DNA of 64,000 nucleotides from Pseudomonas sihuiensis (GCF_900106015.1 NZ_LT629797.1:992001-1056000); one strand, 5' to 3'. Shown: positions 32,727 through 42,620, numbered from the stretch's first letter. Numbers and translations: made by a program. The notes: a model not told the origin generated them from the letters alone.

Positions 32727-34685
32727 ATGCCAATGCTTCATTACGCGCAACTTCGTTATCTGTCGATCATTCTGCTGGCTTGGCTGGCGGTTTTCTTCCT
32801 CACTCGTAGCGTGCTGCTGATTGCGCATCTGGGCGATGCCGGTGTCACCCTGGCGAACCTGCTTGGCCTGTATGGCGTCGGTCTGATCTATGACCTGAGC
32901 TTCCTGGTCTACGCCGCCGCGCCGCTGGCGCTTTACCTGCTGCTGTGTCCTGCCTGGTTGTGGCAGCGCCGTTGGCACCAGCGTCTGTTGATCGCCCTGG
33001 CGGCCTTCAGCCTGTTCGCGATGTTCTTCACCGCGGTGGCCGAATGGCTGTTCTGGGACGAGTTCGGCGTGCGCTTCAATTTCATTGCCGTGGACTACCT
33101 CGTGTACTCCAAAGAGGTCGTCGACAACATTCTCGAGTCCTACCCGATCTATCCGCTGCTGGCGCTGTTGGCAGTCTTGGCCATCGGCTTGACCGTAGCG
33201 CTGCGCCGGCCGCTGCGCGCGGCGTTGCAGGCGCCACGTTTGCCACGGCTGCGTGCGGTCTATGCACTGGTGATGCTGGCATTGTTGGTCTGGCTGTGCA
33301 GCGGCCTGGTGGGGCAGGACGCGCCGCGTAGCCTGGGTGGCAATACCTACCAGCGTGAGCTGGCGAGCAATGGCCCGTACCAGTTCTTCGCTGCGTTTCG
33401 TAACAACGAGCTGGACTATCAGCAGTTCTACGCCACCTTGCCCGATGCTGCGGTGGCCGAGCAGTTGCGCGCCGAAGTGGCCGAGCCCAATGCGCGCTTC
33501 ATCGGCAGTGACCCGCAGGACATTCGCCGGGTGATCGACAACCCCGGCCAGGCGCGCAAGCTCAACGTGGTGCTGGTCACCATCGAGAGCTTGAGTGCCA
33601 AGTATCTGGGCAGTTTTGGCGATACCCGTGGGTTGACCCCGAACCTGGACGAGCTGCGCAAGCACAGCCTGGTGTTCACCAATTTCTATGCCACGGGTAC
33701 GCGCACCGACCGCGGTCTGGAGGCGCTGACCCTGTCGGTACCGCCGACCCCGGGGCGCTCCATCGTCAAGCGCATCGGCCGTGAGTCCGGTTACGCCAGC
33801 CTGGGCCAGCAACTGAGCGCTCAGGGCTACGACAGCGTCTTCGTCTACGGCGGCCGCGGCTATTTCGACAACATGAACGCCTTCTTCGGCGGCAATGGTT
33901 ATCGCGTCGTCGACCAGAGCAGCGTCGACGAGGCCGAGATGAGCTTTCAGAATGCCTGGGGCATGGCCGACGAGGACCTCTATCGCCAGGCGATCAAGGT
34001 GGCCGATGCCGATCACGCCGCCGGCAAGCCGTTCCTCCTGCAACTGATGACTACCTCCAACCACCGTCCCTACACCTACCCGGACGGGCGCATCGACATT
34101 GCCTCCGGCGACGGGCGCGAAGGGGCGGTGAAGTACACCGATTACGCCATCGGCCAGTTCCTCGCCGAGGCGCGCAGCAAGCCCTGGTTCGATCAGACGC
34201 TATTCGTCTTCGTCGCCGACCATACCGCCGGCAGTGCCGGGCGTGAGGACCTGCCGGTGGCCAACTACCACATCCCCTTATTCATCTATGCCCCCAGCTA
34301 CATCGAGCCGGGCGAGTACCGCGACGTGGCCAGCCAGATCGACGTGGCGCCGACGCTGCTCGGCCTGCTCAACCTGGATTACGTCTCCACCTTCTTCGGC
34401 CGCAACCTGCTGCGCGCGGATCATCCAGCAGGCCGTGCGCTGCTGGGCAACTACCAGCACCTGGGGCTGTTCGACGGCAAGGATTTGGCGATTCTCAGCC
34501 CGCGCCGGGGCATGCGCCGCCATGACGATGCCCTGGGGCTGAGCCATGAGTCGCGCAGCGATGGCGACGATCCGCTGCTGCGTCGCGACATCGCTTACTA
34601 CCAGGGCGCCAGCCATGCCTTCAGTAAACATCTGATGGCCTGGCATCCAGATAGCCAATCCAGCCAGCAACTCAGTGAGCGCTAA
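32727..34685 (+). CDS. LTA-synthase-like membrane transferase (alkaline phosphatase fold)
   Basis: Inner-membrane enzyme of 652 residues with about five N-terminal membrane segments and a periplasmic sulfatase/LtaS-fold domain. The catalytic region reads VVLVTIESLSAKYLG, then FYATGTRTDRGLEAL with the threonine nucleophile; the metal site is FVFVADHTAG. The family transfers phosphoglycerol or phosphoethanolamine from phospholipid to an acceptor, leaving diacylglycerol. The acceptor here is unknown; it is not an EptA type because the VxGETxR motif is absent. ATG 32727 has AAGGA 7 bases upstream. A ColR-type box precedes it. Confidence 0.85.
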   Translation: MPMLHYAQLRYLSIILLAWLAVFFLTRSVLLIAHLGDAGVTLANLLGLYGVGLIYDLSFLVYAAAPLALYLLLCPAWLWQRRWHQRLLIALAAFSLFAMFFTAVAEWLFWDEFGVRFNFIAVDYLVYSKEVVDNILESYPIYPLLALLAVLAIGLTVALRRPLRAALQAPRLPRLRAVYALVMLALLVWLCSGLVGQDAPRSLGGNTYQRELASNGPYQFFAAFRNNELDYQQFYATLPDAAVAEQLRAEVAEPNARFIGSDPQDIRRVIDNPGQARKLNVVLVTIESLSAKYLGSFGDTRGLTPNLDELRKHSLVFTNFYATGTRTDRGLEALTLSVPPTPGRSIVKRIGRESGYASLGQQLSAQGYDSVFVYGGRGYFDNMNAFFGGNGYRVVDQSSVDEAEMSFQNAWGMADEDLYRQAIKVADADHAAGKPFLLQLMTTSNHRPYTYPDGRIDIASGDGREGAVKYTDYAIGQFLAEARSKPWFDQTLFVFVADHTAGSAGREDLPVANYHIPLFIYAPSYIEPGEYRDVASQIDVAPTLLGLLNLDYVSTFFGRNLLRADHPAGRALLGNYQHLGLFDGKDLAILSPRRGMRRHDDALGLSHESRSDGDDPLLRRDIAYYQGASHAFSKHLMAWHPDSQSSQQLSER

Positions 34686-34694
34686 GGAGTGGAA

Positions 34695-35420
34695 ATGTCA
34701 TCCCGTTATTTCGACTTTCGTCTGGCGCTCGGCATACCGGTACTGCTCATGGCGCTGCTGCTGGCGTTCGACCCCAGCCCGGTGGATTTCGCCCTGGCGC
34801 GGCTGTTCTACGAACCCGGACAAGGTTTCATCGGGCGTAGCAGCTTCTGGCTCGAGGACATCCTGCATGACCGCGCCAAGCAGGCGCTGATCCTGCTCGG
34901 TGTGCTGGCTATCGCAGGCTTCGCGCTCAGCCTGCTGCCCACGCGACTACGCCAATGGCGCCGACAGCTTGGCTATCTGGTGCTGGCGCTGGGGCTGTCG
35001 ACTTCGCTGGTCACCCCGTTGAAAACGCTCACCGGCATGCACTGCCCCTGGAGCCTGAGCGAGTTTGGTGGCCAGGAGCAATTCACGCCGCTGCTGGCCG
35101 AGCGCGCACCGACCGCCAATCCCGGCCGCTGCTGGCCGGGCGGCCATGCCTCGGCGGGGTTCTCGCTGCTGGCACTGTTCTTCGTCCTGCGTGACCGCAG
35201 ACCGCGGATGGCACGTATTGCGCTGGTGGTGGCACTTGGGCTCGGCTCGCTGTTTTCTCTGGGGCGCATGCTGCAAGGGGCGCACTTTCTCTCGCACAAC
35301 CTGTGGACGCTGCTGATCGATTGGACAATCTGCGTGCTGACCTACCGCTGGCTGCTCTATCGCCAACCTGTCGAACAGCCATCGCGCAACTCGCTTGAAT
35401 GGGGAGAAACCTGCCGATGA
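34695..35420 (+). CDS. PAP2-family membrane phosphatase
   Basis: Integral-membrane phosphatase of 241 residues. The PAP2 motifs are KTLTGMHCPW, CWPGGHASAGF and RMLQGAHFLSHN. The third motif has R-x5-H intact, but H replaces the usual aspartate after H-x3. It probably removes phosphate from lipid A, undecaprenyl-PP or phosphatidate. ATG 34695 has AAGGAG 5 bases upstream, 9 bases after the LtaS-like gene, so they are co-transcribed. Confidence 0.86.
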   Translation: MSSRYFDFRLALGIPVLLMALLLAFDPSPVDFALARLFYEPGQGFIGRSSFWLEDILHDRAKQALILLGVLAIAGFALSLLPTRLRQWRRQLGYLVLALGLSTSLVTPLKTLTGMHCPWSLSEFGGQEQFTPLLAERAPTANPGRCWPGGHASAGFSLLALFFVLRDRRPRMARIALVVALGLGSLFSLGRMLQGAHFLSHNLWTLLIDWTICVLTYRWLLYRQPVEQPSRNSLEWGETCR

Positions 35421-36097
35421 ACAGATTTCTACAGGGCCTGCGGCTGGCGCTGGCCTCGCTGGTGTTTTTGGGCGCGTTGTTGGCGCTGCCGTTGAGCATG
35501 GCCTGGGCTGCCACCACTGCGCCGGTACCCGGGCAGAGCGCGCGTCCGGTCAACTGGGCGCAACCGCTGGACAGCCGCATCAACCTCTATCGCATGACGC
35601 CTGATCTCTATCGCAGCGCCTTGCCGAGTGCCGGGGACTTGCCACAGCTGCAGGCCCTGGGCATCGCCACGGTGATCAACTTCTATCAGCGCGGCGATGA
35701 GCAGTGGCTGAAGGATCCCAGGGTTGTTCAGGTGCATCTGCCGCTGCGTACCGACCGTATCGATGATGCCGACGTCATCGAAGTGCTACGCAGCATTCGC
35801 CAGGCGCAAAGCCGTGGCCGCGTTCTGATTCACTGCAAGCACGGGCAGAATCGTACGGGGCTCATTGCCGCCATGTACCGGGTGATCTACCAGAACTGGA
35901 GCAAGGAACAGGCATTGGCAGAAATGCGCGGTGGCGGTTTTGGCGGCGAAGAGCGTATGGGCGACGCCGAGCGTTACCTGCGCGACGCCGACATTCCGGC
36001 GTTGCGTTCAGCATTGGCCACAGGCGCCTGTAGCACCAGTGCATGGGCACTGTGCGCGCTAAAGGATCGGCTGCTCGGCGTAATCGAGGGGGTATGA
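35417..36097 (+). CDS. Secreted dual-specificity/tyrosine phosphatase
   Basis: Cysteine phosphatase of 226 residues with the P-loop HCKHGQNRTG (CX5R). The N-terminus is a signal peptide or anchor (about residues 1-31, ending SMAWA), so it acts in the periplasm. It may act on phosphorylated lipid or sugar rather than protein, fitting the PAP2 neighbour. It overlaps the PAP2 stop by four bases. Confidence 0.88.
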   Translation: MNRFLQGLRLALASLVFLGALLALPLSMAWAATTAPVPGQSARPVNWAQPLDSRINLYRMTPDLYRSALPSAGDLPQLQALGIATVINFYQRGDEQWLKDPRVVQVHLPLRTDRIDDADVIEVLRSIRQAQSRGRVLIHCKHGQNRTGLIAAMYRVIYQNWSKEQALAEMRGGGFGGEERMGDAERYLRDADIPALRSALATGACSTSAWALCALKDRLLGVIEGV

Positions 36098-36101
36098 AGT
36101 C

Positions 36102-36452
36102 ATGAAGGTCGCGCGTTTGCTGATCTGTGGCCTGTCGTTGCTGGTCTTGCTGGGGTGTCAGAGCCTGCGCGAGCAGATGCTGGCAGAGAACTATCCGCCG
36201 ACCTTCGTCGACGGCTTCGAGGACGGTTGCAGCAGTGGGCGTTCGGCTGTTGGCCCGCTCGGTCAGTTCGACAAGGACGTGCCACGTTACATGGCCGAGC
36301 CGCTGTATGCCCGCGGCTGGGAGGATGGCTTCCGCCAATGCGAAGACGTGCAGCGCATCGATGACTGGCAGGCGCGTCGGGAGGAGCAGTGGCGTGATGA
36401 CGAATGGCGACACCACGTCGACCAGGCGATGGCCAAGGCTCTGCGTCGTTAG
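36102..36452 (+). CDS. Small lipoprotein of unknown function
   Basis: Protein of 116 residues with a lipobox (LVLLGC) near residue 19, so it should be a lipoprotein. The mature part is acidic and aromatic-rich with two GWEDG/FEDG-type repeats (VDGFEDGCSSGR and YARGWEDGFRQC) that pair cysteines and glycines. Start 4 bases after the phosphatase stop, last gene of the operon. Confidence 0.78.
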   Translation: MKVARLLICGLSLLVLLGCQSLREQMLAENYPPTFVDGFEDGCSSGRSAVGPLGQFDKDVPRYMAEPLYARGWEDGFRQCEDVQRIDDWQARREEQWRDDEWRHHVDQAMAKALRR

Positions 36453-36471
36453 AAATTTCTTTATTTCCTTA

Positions 36472-36498
36472 TCAAGAACGACTGAATCGCGTCGATAA
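36472..36498 (+). promoter_or_regulatory. Putative FliA (sigma-28) promoter of the chemoreceptor
   Basis: TCAAGAAC at 36472-36479, 11 bases, GTCGATAA at 36491-36498. This fits the Pseudomonas FliA pattern (TCAAG-type -35, GCCGATAA -10) with one -10 mismatch and correct spacing. It lies 90 bases before the chemoreceptor ATG. Confidence 0.65.
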
Positions 36499-36587
36499 GA
36501 AAGAAGGGATTAGCGCAATCTCTGAAGGTCTTTTGCCAAGTGCGGCGAAGGATGTCTCGATTTCTGCGCGCAATGGGAGTGGCAAAA

Positions 36588-38213
36588 ATGTCGCTGCGTA
36601 ATCTTTCTATCGCACCACGGGCTGCCTTGGGCTTCGGCCTGGTGGCTTTGCTGGTGTTGCTGCTCGGTTCATTTTCGCTGTTGCAGATGAGCGAGATGCG
36701 CAAGCAGTCCGAGGCAGTCGATCAGCATTGGCTGCCAAGTATGATGGCGCTGGGGGAGGTCAGCCAGGACATCCTGCGTCTGCGTGCCGTGACGCTGCGG
36801 CTGATGCTCAGTCGTGAGCCTGATGAGCTTCAGAGGAACCTGCGCCTTGCCGATGAACTGCGTACTGAGTTGAGTGCGGCTGACTCTTCGTATCAAAAGC
36901 GTATCTCCGGTAGTGAGGAGCGTAGCCTTTACGAGGCTTTTCGCCGAGCCGAAGCGGCCTACTTGCAGGAGCAGGGCAAGATCGTTGCCTTCATTCGCCA
37001 AGGTAACTTCGACGATGCCATTGCCGTGACCCGTGGCACGCTTAATCAACATGCCGATGATATGGCGCGTGCTCTAACTGATCTTTCCGAGCTGAACCGC
37101 AAGGGCGCTATGGAGGCAGCTCGCAAGGCTGGGCAGGTGTTCGATTCGGCGCGTACTTGGGTAGTGGTGATGATGGCACTGGCGGCGCTGGCTACCGTGG
37201 GCCTGGCACTGCTGCTGACCCGTAGCATCGTCGCGCCGCTGACCGAGGCGGTACGTCTTGCCGAGGTAGTGGCGTCGGGTGATCTGACCCAGAGCATCCA
37301 CGTCGAGGGCCGTGACGAGCCGGCACGGCTGCTAAACGCCCTGAAAAGCATGCAGCAGAGCCTGCGTAACACCATTCAGAGCATCGCCGACTCGTCCAAT
37401 CAACTGGCATCGGCATCCGAAGAATTGCATGCGGTGACCGAAGATTCGACTCGCGCCCTGCATCAGCAGAACGCCGAGATCGAACAGGCTGCTACGGCAG
37501 TCAACGAGATGACTGCCGCGGTCGAAGAGGTCGCGCGTAATGCGGTGAGTACCTCGGAAGCGTCGCGCGCCTCTACCGTGACCGCACAGCAGGGGCGCGA
37601 GCAGGTGCGCCAGACCGTGAGCTCGATCAGTCAGCTGGCTGATGACGTAAATGGCACCGCGGGTGAGGTTGAGAAGTTGGCCGAGCGGGTCCGTGAGATC
37701 AGCAAGGTGCTTGACGTGATCCGCTCCATTGCCGAGCAGACCAACCTGTTGGCGCTCAACGCTGCCATCGAGGCGGCGCGGGCCGGTGATGCGGGACGAG
37801 GCTTCGCTGTAGTGGCTGACGAGGTGCGTGCGCTGGCGCATCGCACTCAGCAATCCACGCAGGAGATCGAGCAGATGATCGGTGCCATTCAAAGCGGCAC
37901 CGATCAGGCGGTCGGGTCGATGCAGAGCAGCAACAATCGCGCCCGCTCCACCCTTGAGGTGGCCCAGGCTGCGGGCGCGGCGCTGGAGTTGATCACACAG
38001 GCGATCTCCTCGATCAACGAGCGTAACCTGGTGATTGCCAGTGCGTCGGAAGAGCAGGCTCAGGTGGCGAGGGAAGTGGATCGCAATCTGGTCAATATTC
38101 GCGATCTGTCGCTGCAGAGTTCGGCGGGTGCCAACCAGACCAGTGCGGCTAGCCAGGAGCTGTCGCGCCTGGCGATCGACCTGAACAACCTGGTAGCGCG
38201 TTTCAAGGTCTGA
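36588..38213 (+). CDS. Methyl-accepting chemotaxis protein (4HB-type)
   Basis: Transmembrane chemoreceptor of 541 residues: TM1 about 13-33, an all-helical periplasmic domain, TM2 about 190-213, HAMP and the cytoplasmic signalling hairpin ([20 protein letters not shown], then [15 protein letters not shown]). The periplasmic part resembles four-helix-bundle sensors; ligand unknown. ATG 36588 is preferred with GGGAG upstream; a start at 36540 would add a basic extension. Followed by a strong terminator. Confidence 0.92.
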   Translation: MSLRNLSIAPRAALGFGLVALLVLLLGSFSLLQMSEMRKQSEAVDQHWLPSMMALGEVSQDILRLRAVTLRLMLSREPDELQRNLRLADELRTELSAADSSYQKRISGSEERSLYEAFRRAEAAYLQEQGKIVAFIRQGNFDDAIAVTRGTLNQHADDMARALTDLSELNRKGAMEAARKAGQVFDSARTWVVVMMALAALATVGLALLLTRSIVAPLTEAVRLAEVVASGDLTQSIHVEGRDEPARLLNALKSMQQSLRNTIQSIADSSNQLASASEELHAVTEDSTRALHQQNAEIEQAATAVNEMTAAVEEVARNAVSTSEASRASTVTAQQGREQVRQTVSSISQLADDVNGTAGEVEKLAERVREISKVLDVIRSIAEQTNLLALNAAIEAARAGDAGRGFAVVADEVRALAHRTQQSTQEIEQMIGAIQSGTDQAVGSMQSSNNRARSTLEVAQAAGAALELITQAISSINERNLVIASASEEQAQVAREVDRNLVNIRDLSLQSSAGANQTSAASQELSRLAIDLNNLVARFKV

Positions 38214-38262
38214 GGCACGGCCATTTTCCCTCCTGCCAGCGGCAGGGGAAAGCAGCACGAAC

Positions 38263-38290
38263 GAAAACGGCGCCCGAAGGCGCCGTTTTC
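38263..38290. terminator. Bidirectional intrinsic terminator
   Basis: GAAAACGGCGCC, loop CGAA, GGCGCCGTTTTC: a perfect 12-base stem flanked by A and T runs on both sides. It serves both the chemoreceptor and the convergent fabB. Confidence 0.92.
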
Positions 38291-38306
38291 TTTACCGCGG
38301 CAGCAG

Positions 38307-39527
38307 TTACTTGCCGGCCCAGCGCTTGAGCACCAGGGTGGCATTGGTGCCACCGAAGCCGAAGCTGTTGCTCATCACGGTATCGAGCTTGGCGTTCTCG
38401 ACGGTGCTGAGCTGGATCGGCATGTCGGCGACTTCCGGATCGAGTTCGTCGATGTTGGCCGAGGCGGCGATGAAGTTGCCTTCCATCATCAGCATGCAGT
38501 AGATCGCTTCCTGCACGCCGGCTGCACCGAGGCTGTGGCCGGACAGGCTCTTGGTCGAGCTGATGGCCGGAGCCTTGTCACCGAACACTTCACGTACACC
38601 GCGGATTTCGGCGACGTCGCCGACCGGGGTGGAGGTGCCGTGGGTGTTCAGGTAGTCGATCGGGGTGTCGACGGTGGCCAGCGCCTGCTGCATGCAGCGG
38701 ATCGCGCCTTCGCCGCTCGGAGCGACCATGTCGTAGCCATCGCTGGTGGCGCCGTAACCGACGATTTCCGCGTAGATCTTGGCGCCGCGGGCCAGAGCGT
38801 GCTCCAGCTCCTCGACCACGACCATGCCGCCACCGCCGGCGATGACGAAACCGTCACGCTTGGCGTCGTAGGCGCGCGAGGCTTTTTCCGGGGTCTCGTT
38901 GTACTGGGTGGAGAGGGCACCCATGGCGTCGAACAGGCAGCTCTGGCTCCAATGTTCTTCTTCACCGCCGCCGGCAAAGACCACGTCCTGCTTGCCCAGC
39001 TGGATCTGCTCCATGGCCTGGCCGATGCAGTGTGCGCTGGTGGCGCAGGCCGAGGAGATGGAGAAGTTGACGCCCTTGATCTTGAACGGAGTCGCCAGGC
39101 ACGCTGATACGGTGCTGCCCATGGTGCGGGTTACGCGGTATGGGCCGATGCGCTTGACGCCTTTTTCGCGCAGGGTATCGATGGCTTCCATCTGGTTGAC
39201 GGTGGAAGCGCCACCGGAACCGGCGATCAGGCCAGTGCGCGGATTGGAAACCTGCTCTTCGCTGAGGCCGGAGTCCTTGATCGCCTGTTCCATCGACAGA
39301 TAGGCGTAAGCCGCAGCGTCGCCCATGAAGCGGAACAGTTTGCGGTCGATCAGCTCTTCCAGATTCAGGTTGACCGAACCGGAGACATGACTACGCAGGC
39401 CCATTTCGGCGTAGGAGGGGTTGAAACGGATGCCTGATTTGCCCGCGCGAAGGCTGCCGGCAACGGCTTCTTTGTCATTGCCCAGGCAGGAAACGATGCC
39501 CAGACCGGTGATCACTACACGACGCAT
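38307..39527 (-). CDS. fabB: 3-oxoacyl-ACP synthase I, FabB
   Basis: Condensing enzyme of 406 residues that elongates unsaturated acyl-ACP in fatty acid synthesis. The Cys-His-His triad is seen in SSACATSAH (C161), [11 protein letters not shown] and [13 protein letters not shown] 39527 gives the standard N-terminus [11 protein letters not shown] 39533 is upstream. It lies 11 bases after fabA and is the second gene of the unsaturated fatty acid operon. Confidence 0.97.
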   Translation of the reverse strand: MRRVVITGLGIVSCLGNDKEAVAGSLRAGKSGIRFNPSYAEMGLRSHVSGSVNLNLEELIDRKLFRFMGDAAAYAYLSMEQAIKDSGLSEEQVSNPRTGLIAGSGGASTVNQMEAIDTLREKGVKRIGPYRVTRTMGSTVSACLATPFKIKGVNFSISSACATSAHCIGQAMEQIQLGKQDVVFAGGGEEEHWSQSCLFDAMGALSTQYNETPEKASRAYDAKRDGFVIAGGGGMVVVEELEHALARGAKIYAEIVGYGATSDGYDMVAPSGEGAIRCMQQALATVDTPIDYLNTHGTSTPVGDVAEIRGVREVFGDKAPAISSTKSLSGHSLGAAGVQEAIYCMLMMEGNFIAASANIDELDPEVADMPIQLSTVENAKLDTVMSNSFGFGGTNATLVLKRWAGK

Positions 39528-39538
39528 GTGCAAGTCCT

Positions 39539-40054
39539 TCAGAAACTGTCGGTGGAGGTGAACAGGCCGACGCGCAGGCCTTCGGCGCTATAAATTTCGC
39601 GACCGTCGACGGCTACGGTGCCATCGGCGATGCCGAGGATCAGCGAGCGGCTGATGGTGCGCTTGATGTGAATGTTGTAGGTGACCTTCTTGGCGGTCGG
39701 CAGTACCTGACCGAAGAATTTCACTTCGCCGCTACCCAGGGCACGGCCGCGGCCCGGGTTGCCTTGCCAGCCGAGGTAGAAGCCGACCAGCTGCCACATG
39801 GCGTCGAGACCGAGGCAGCCCGGCATGACCGGGTCGCCCTCGAAGTGGCAGCCGAAGAACCACAGGTCCGGATTGATATCGAGCTCAGCGACGATTTCGC
39901 CCTTGCCGTACTTGCCGCCGGTTTCGCTGATGTGAGCGATGCGATCGATCATCAGCATGTTTGGGGCGGGCAGTTGCGCGTTCCCCGGGCCGAACAGTTC
40001 GCCGCGGCTGCAGGCGAGCAGATCTTCCCGGGTGTAGGCGTTTTGTCTTGTCAT
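39539..40054 (-). CDS. fabA: 3-hydroxydecanoyl-ACP dehydratase/isomerase, FabA
   Basis: Hot-dog dehydratase/isomerase of 171 residues that introduces the cis double bond of unsaturated fatty acids. Active site H70 is in [14 protein letters not shown] and D84 in LGLDAMWQ. Length and motifs match Pseudomonas and E. coli FabA. The upstream region holds a palindrome resembling operators of TetR-type regulators of unsaturated fatty acid synthesis. Confidence 0.98.
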   Translation of the reverse strand: MTRQNAYTREDLLACSRGELFGPGNAQLPAPNMLMIDRIAHISETGGKYGKGEIVAELDINPDLWFFGCHFEGDPVMPGCLGLDAMWQLVGFYLGWQGNPGRGRALGSGEVKFFGQVLPTAKKVTYNIHIKRTISRSLILGIADGTVAVDGREIYSAEGLRVGLFTSTDSF

Positions 40055-40181
40055 GCGAGCTCCTCAATTGTCCCCACGCTTCTAAGGCTGGGCGAATCGT
40101 CCTGGCCGGCGACGTCTGGATAGGCGTCTGCCGGCAGCCTAGTCATAGACTGTTGCGTTGTGGTGAAAGTCACAGCGCAGT

Positions 40182-40197
40182 GAGTACAGTTGTACTC
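40182..40197. promoter_or_regulatory. Palindromic operator upstream of fabA
   Basis: GAGTACA, GT, TGTACTC: 7-base arms with 2-base spacing. The TACA-N2-TGTA core recalls the FabR site of enteric fabA/fabB. P. aeruginosa uses the TetR-type DesT for fabAB with a different half-site, so the binding protein here is open. It is 128 bases before the fabA ATG. Confidence 0.6.
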
Positions 40198-40268
40198 TGC
40201 TGCTTCCATGTTGTCACAGTTGCCGCAGTTTCCCCTTGTAACGCCATCTTGTCACGGCCGCCACTCGC

Positions 40269-40950
40269 CTATGGTCGGGCTGGCAGCCAGCGCAGCAGAA
40301 TGCGTTGCAAATCTGCACGTTTGAATGGTTTTGCCAGGTAATCGTTCATTCCCGCTTCCAGGCAGGCTTCGCGGTCGCCCTGCAGGGCATTGGCGGTCAG
40401 GGCGATGATCGGTACCTGCTGGCATTGCTGGAGCTGGCGGATCTGCCGCGTCGCCTCGTAACCGTCCATCAGGGGCAGCCTGCAGTCCATCAGGATAGCG
40501 GCGTAATCGTGTCGGCTGCAGTTCTGTACGGCCTGCTGGCCGTCGCCGGCCAGGCTGACCGGGTAGCCCAGGCTGCGCAGCATGGCTTCGGTCACGGTCT
40601 GCTTGACCGGGTTGTCCTCGACCAGCAGCACGGCCTGACCGTTGCCGCCGGTCAGCGGTTGACCGTCACGGTCGGGCGCCTGCGTGCTGCAGGGGCGAAA
40701 TGGCAGGGGGATTTCCAGGGTATCGAGCTTGCCGTTGATCACACCATATTCGGTGGCCGGCGCCAGTTGATTGGCGATCAATTGGCCGGCGAGTCCCTGC
40801 TCCTGGCGCAGATCCTGCGGCCGAGTAAAGGTGAGAAAGCCGGTTAGCAGCAGCGTCAGCAATCAATAATGCCGGGCCGACACTGATCAGCTGGGTGCGG
40901 GTGTGGATGTTCCAGCCGCGGCGCTGAGCATGAGCTTTACCGCCAGGCAT
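40269..40950 (-). pseudogene. Decayed hybrid sensor kinase between fabA and gpsA
   Basis: The N-terminal fragment (RRGWNIHTRTQLISVGPALL) starts at ATG 40950 in one frame. Near 40862 a single-base change moves the match to another frame, continuing LLTLLLTGFLTFTRPQDL and QLAPATEYGVINGK. That frame then jumps to the end of a hybrid kinase: a receiver domain with VLLVEDNPVK, AAILMDCRLPLMDG and YLAKPFK. Everything between the N-terminal anchor and the receiver (HAMP, HisKA and most of the ATPase) is missing. P. aeruginosa has the intact hybrid kinase PA1611 in this position. Frameshift plus deletion make it non-functional as a kinase; a free receiver could in principle still be made. Confidence 0.82.
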
Positions 40951-41149
40951 TGGCCGGGGATTTGCCGCTGGCTGCTCGGCGGCACCGGAAGGGGGCGAGG
41001 GGCAGCCTGTGGGCACGAGTCGTCCTTGGCAATTAACGCTGGTTGCTCATGGTAAGCGAGCCGTCGCGCTTTGCCAGTTTCAGGCGTGTGCACCCTGCGC
41101 CAATTCTCGTTTGCGCCTGCCCGCGCAGGGGGATTGCTGAACTTTTGCC

Positions 41150-41178
41150 CTGACCAGGTACTCTCGGCTCCGTATAAT
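41150..41178 (+). promoter_or_regulatory. Sigma-70 promoter of gpsA
   Basis: CTGACC at 41150-41155, 17-base spacer, perfect TATAAT at 41173-41178. Predicted start near 41185, about 36 bases before gpsA. The 270 bases between the decayed kinase and gpsA hold nothing else I can identify. Confidence 0.7.
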
Positions 41179-41220
41179 GCCCGCAGACCGCCATCACGCA
41201 TGGCCTCATTCGGAAGACCT

Positions 41221-42243
41221 ATGACACAGCTTCAACCCATTGCCGTACTCGGTGGCGGTAGTTTCGGTACCGCCCTGGCCAACCTGCTGGCGGAGAACGG
41301 CCAGCGCGTCCTGCAGTGGATGCGTGACCCCGAGCAGGCCGAGCAGATGCGTCAGAGCGGCGAGAACCCGCGCTATCTGAAGGGCGTCAAGCTGCATGGC
41401 GGTATCGAGCCGACCAGTGACCTGAGCGGCGTGCTGCAGCAGGCCGAGTTGGTGCTGGTCGCATTGCCTTCCAGCGCCCTGCGCGATGCCCTGCAACCGG
41501 TGGCGGCGCAGTTGGCGGGCAAGATGCTGATCAGCACCACCAAGGGCATCGAAGCCAAGACCTTCAAGCTGATGAGCCAGATTCTCGAAGAGATCGCCCC
41601 CGCCGCGCGTATCGGCGTGCTGTCCGGGCCGAATCTGGCCAAGGAAGTGGCCGATCACGCCCTGACCGCCACGGTGATCGCCAGTGAAGATGAAGAACTG
41701 TGCCTGCGCGTGCAGCAGGCCCTGCATGGCAGAACCTTCCGCGTCTACGCCAGCGCCGATCGTTTCGGTGTCGAGCTTGGCGGCGCGTTGAAGAACGTCT
41801 ACGCCATCATGTCCGGCATGGCGGCGGCGCTGGGCATGGGTGAGAACACCAAAAGCATGCTGATCACCCGCGCTCTGGCGGAAATGACCCGTTTTGCGGT
41901 CAAGCTCGGCGCCAACCCGATGACTTTCCTCGGCCTCGCTGGTGTCGGCGACCTGATCGTCACTTGTTCGTCACCGAAAAGTCGCAACTATCAGGTCGGC
42001 TTCGCCCTGGGTGAAGGCCTCAGCCTGGAAGACGCGGTGCAGCGCCTTGGCGAAGTCGCCGAAGGGGTCAATACGCTCAAGGTACTCAAGGCCCGTGCCG
42101 AAGAACTGGACGTCTACATGCCGCTGGTCGCTGGCCTGCATGCCATCCTCTTCGAGGGGCGTACGCTGGCCCAGGTCATCGAATTGCTGATGCTCGGTGA
42201 GCCCAAGACCGACGTCGATTTCATCCCCACTGCTGGTTTCTGA
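41221..42243 (+). CDS. gpsA: Glycerol-3-phosphate dehydrogenase [NAD(P)+], GpsA
   Basis: Cytoplasmic enzyme of 340 residues that reduces dihydroxyacetone phosphate to sn-glycerol-3-phosphate for phospholipids. It has the N-terminal dinucleotide motif GGGSFGTAL and family blocks [17 protein letters not shown] and [14 protein letters not shown] (catalytic lysine). ATG 41221 gives the standard start [11 protein letters not shown]; an upstream in-frame extension is not conserved. Downstream DUF4389 and sixA follow in the same order as in other pseudomonads. Confidence 0.97.
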   Translation: MTQLQPIAVLGGGSFGTALANLLAENGQRVLQWMRDPEQAEQMRQSGENPRYLKGVKLHGGIEPTSDLSGVLQQAELVLVALPSSALRDALQPVAAQLAGKMLISTTKGIEAKTFKLMSQILEEIAPAARIGVLSGPNLAKEVADHALTATVIASEDEELCLRVQQALHGRTFRVYASADRFGVELGGALKNVYAIMSGMAAALGMGENTKSMLITRALAEMTRFAVKLGANPMTFLGLAGVGDLIVTCSSPKSRNYQVGFALGEGLSLEDAVQRLGEVAEGVNTLKVLKARAEELDVYMPLVAGLHAILFEGRTLAQVIELLMLGEPKTDVDFIPTAGF

Positions 42244-42272
42244 ACCCGGCAGCCAATCAAGGAGTGTGAATC

Positions 42273-42620
42273 ATGAGTGATGAAAAACAGGAGTTGGAGC
42301 GCGAGTCGATTCTCTTGCGCATTCTGTGGATGGTGATTTTCCTCATCGTCTGGCAACTGGCCGAGCTGCTGCTCGGCGCCGTGGTGCTGCTGCAACTGGG
42401 TTACCGCCTGTTCTACGGCGCGCCGAACGCCAGCCTGCTGAGCTTTGGCGACAGTCTCAGCCAGTATCTGGCGCAGATCGGTCGTTTCGGCACCTTCAAT
42501 ACCGATGAAAAACCCTGGCCGTTCGCCGACTGGCCGACGCCGCGGGCGCCGGAAGGCGAGACCGCGCACAGTATCCCGCCGGCGCCGCACCCCGTGCGCG
42601 ACGAGGAGCCCAAGCTGTGA
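42273..42620 (+). CDS. DUF4389 membrane protein
   Basis: Protein of 115 residues with two close hydrophobic segments (about 14-38 and 40-48 extending to the YRLFYG turn) and a Pro-rich cytoplasmic tail. It matches DUF4389, a small inner-membrane family without known function that accompanies gpsA and sixA. The sixA GTG start overlaps its stop. Confidence 0.85.
   Translation: MSDEKQELERESILLRILWMVIFLIVWQLAELLLGAVVLLQLGYRLFYGAPNASLLSFGDSLSQYLAQIGRFGTFNTDEKPWPFADWPTPRAPEGETAHSIPPAPHPVRDEEPKL

Noticed and set aside
40887..41201. 104-residue open frame between the decayed kinase and gpsA
   Set aside because: No similarity, biased composition, overlaps the gpsA promoter on the opposite strand.
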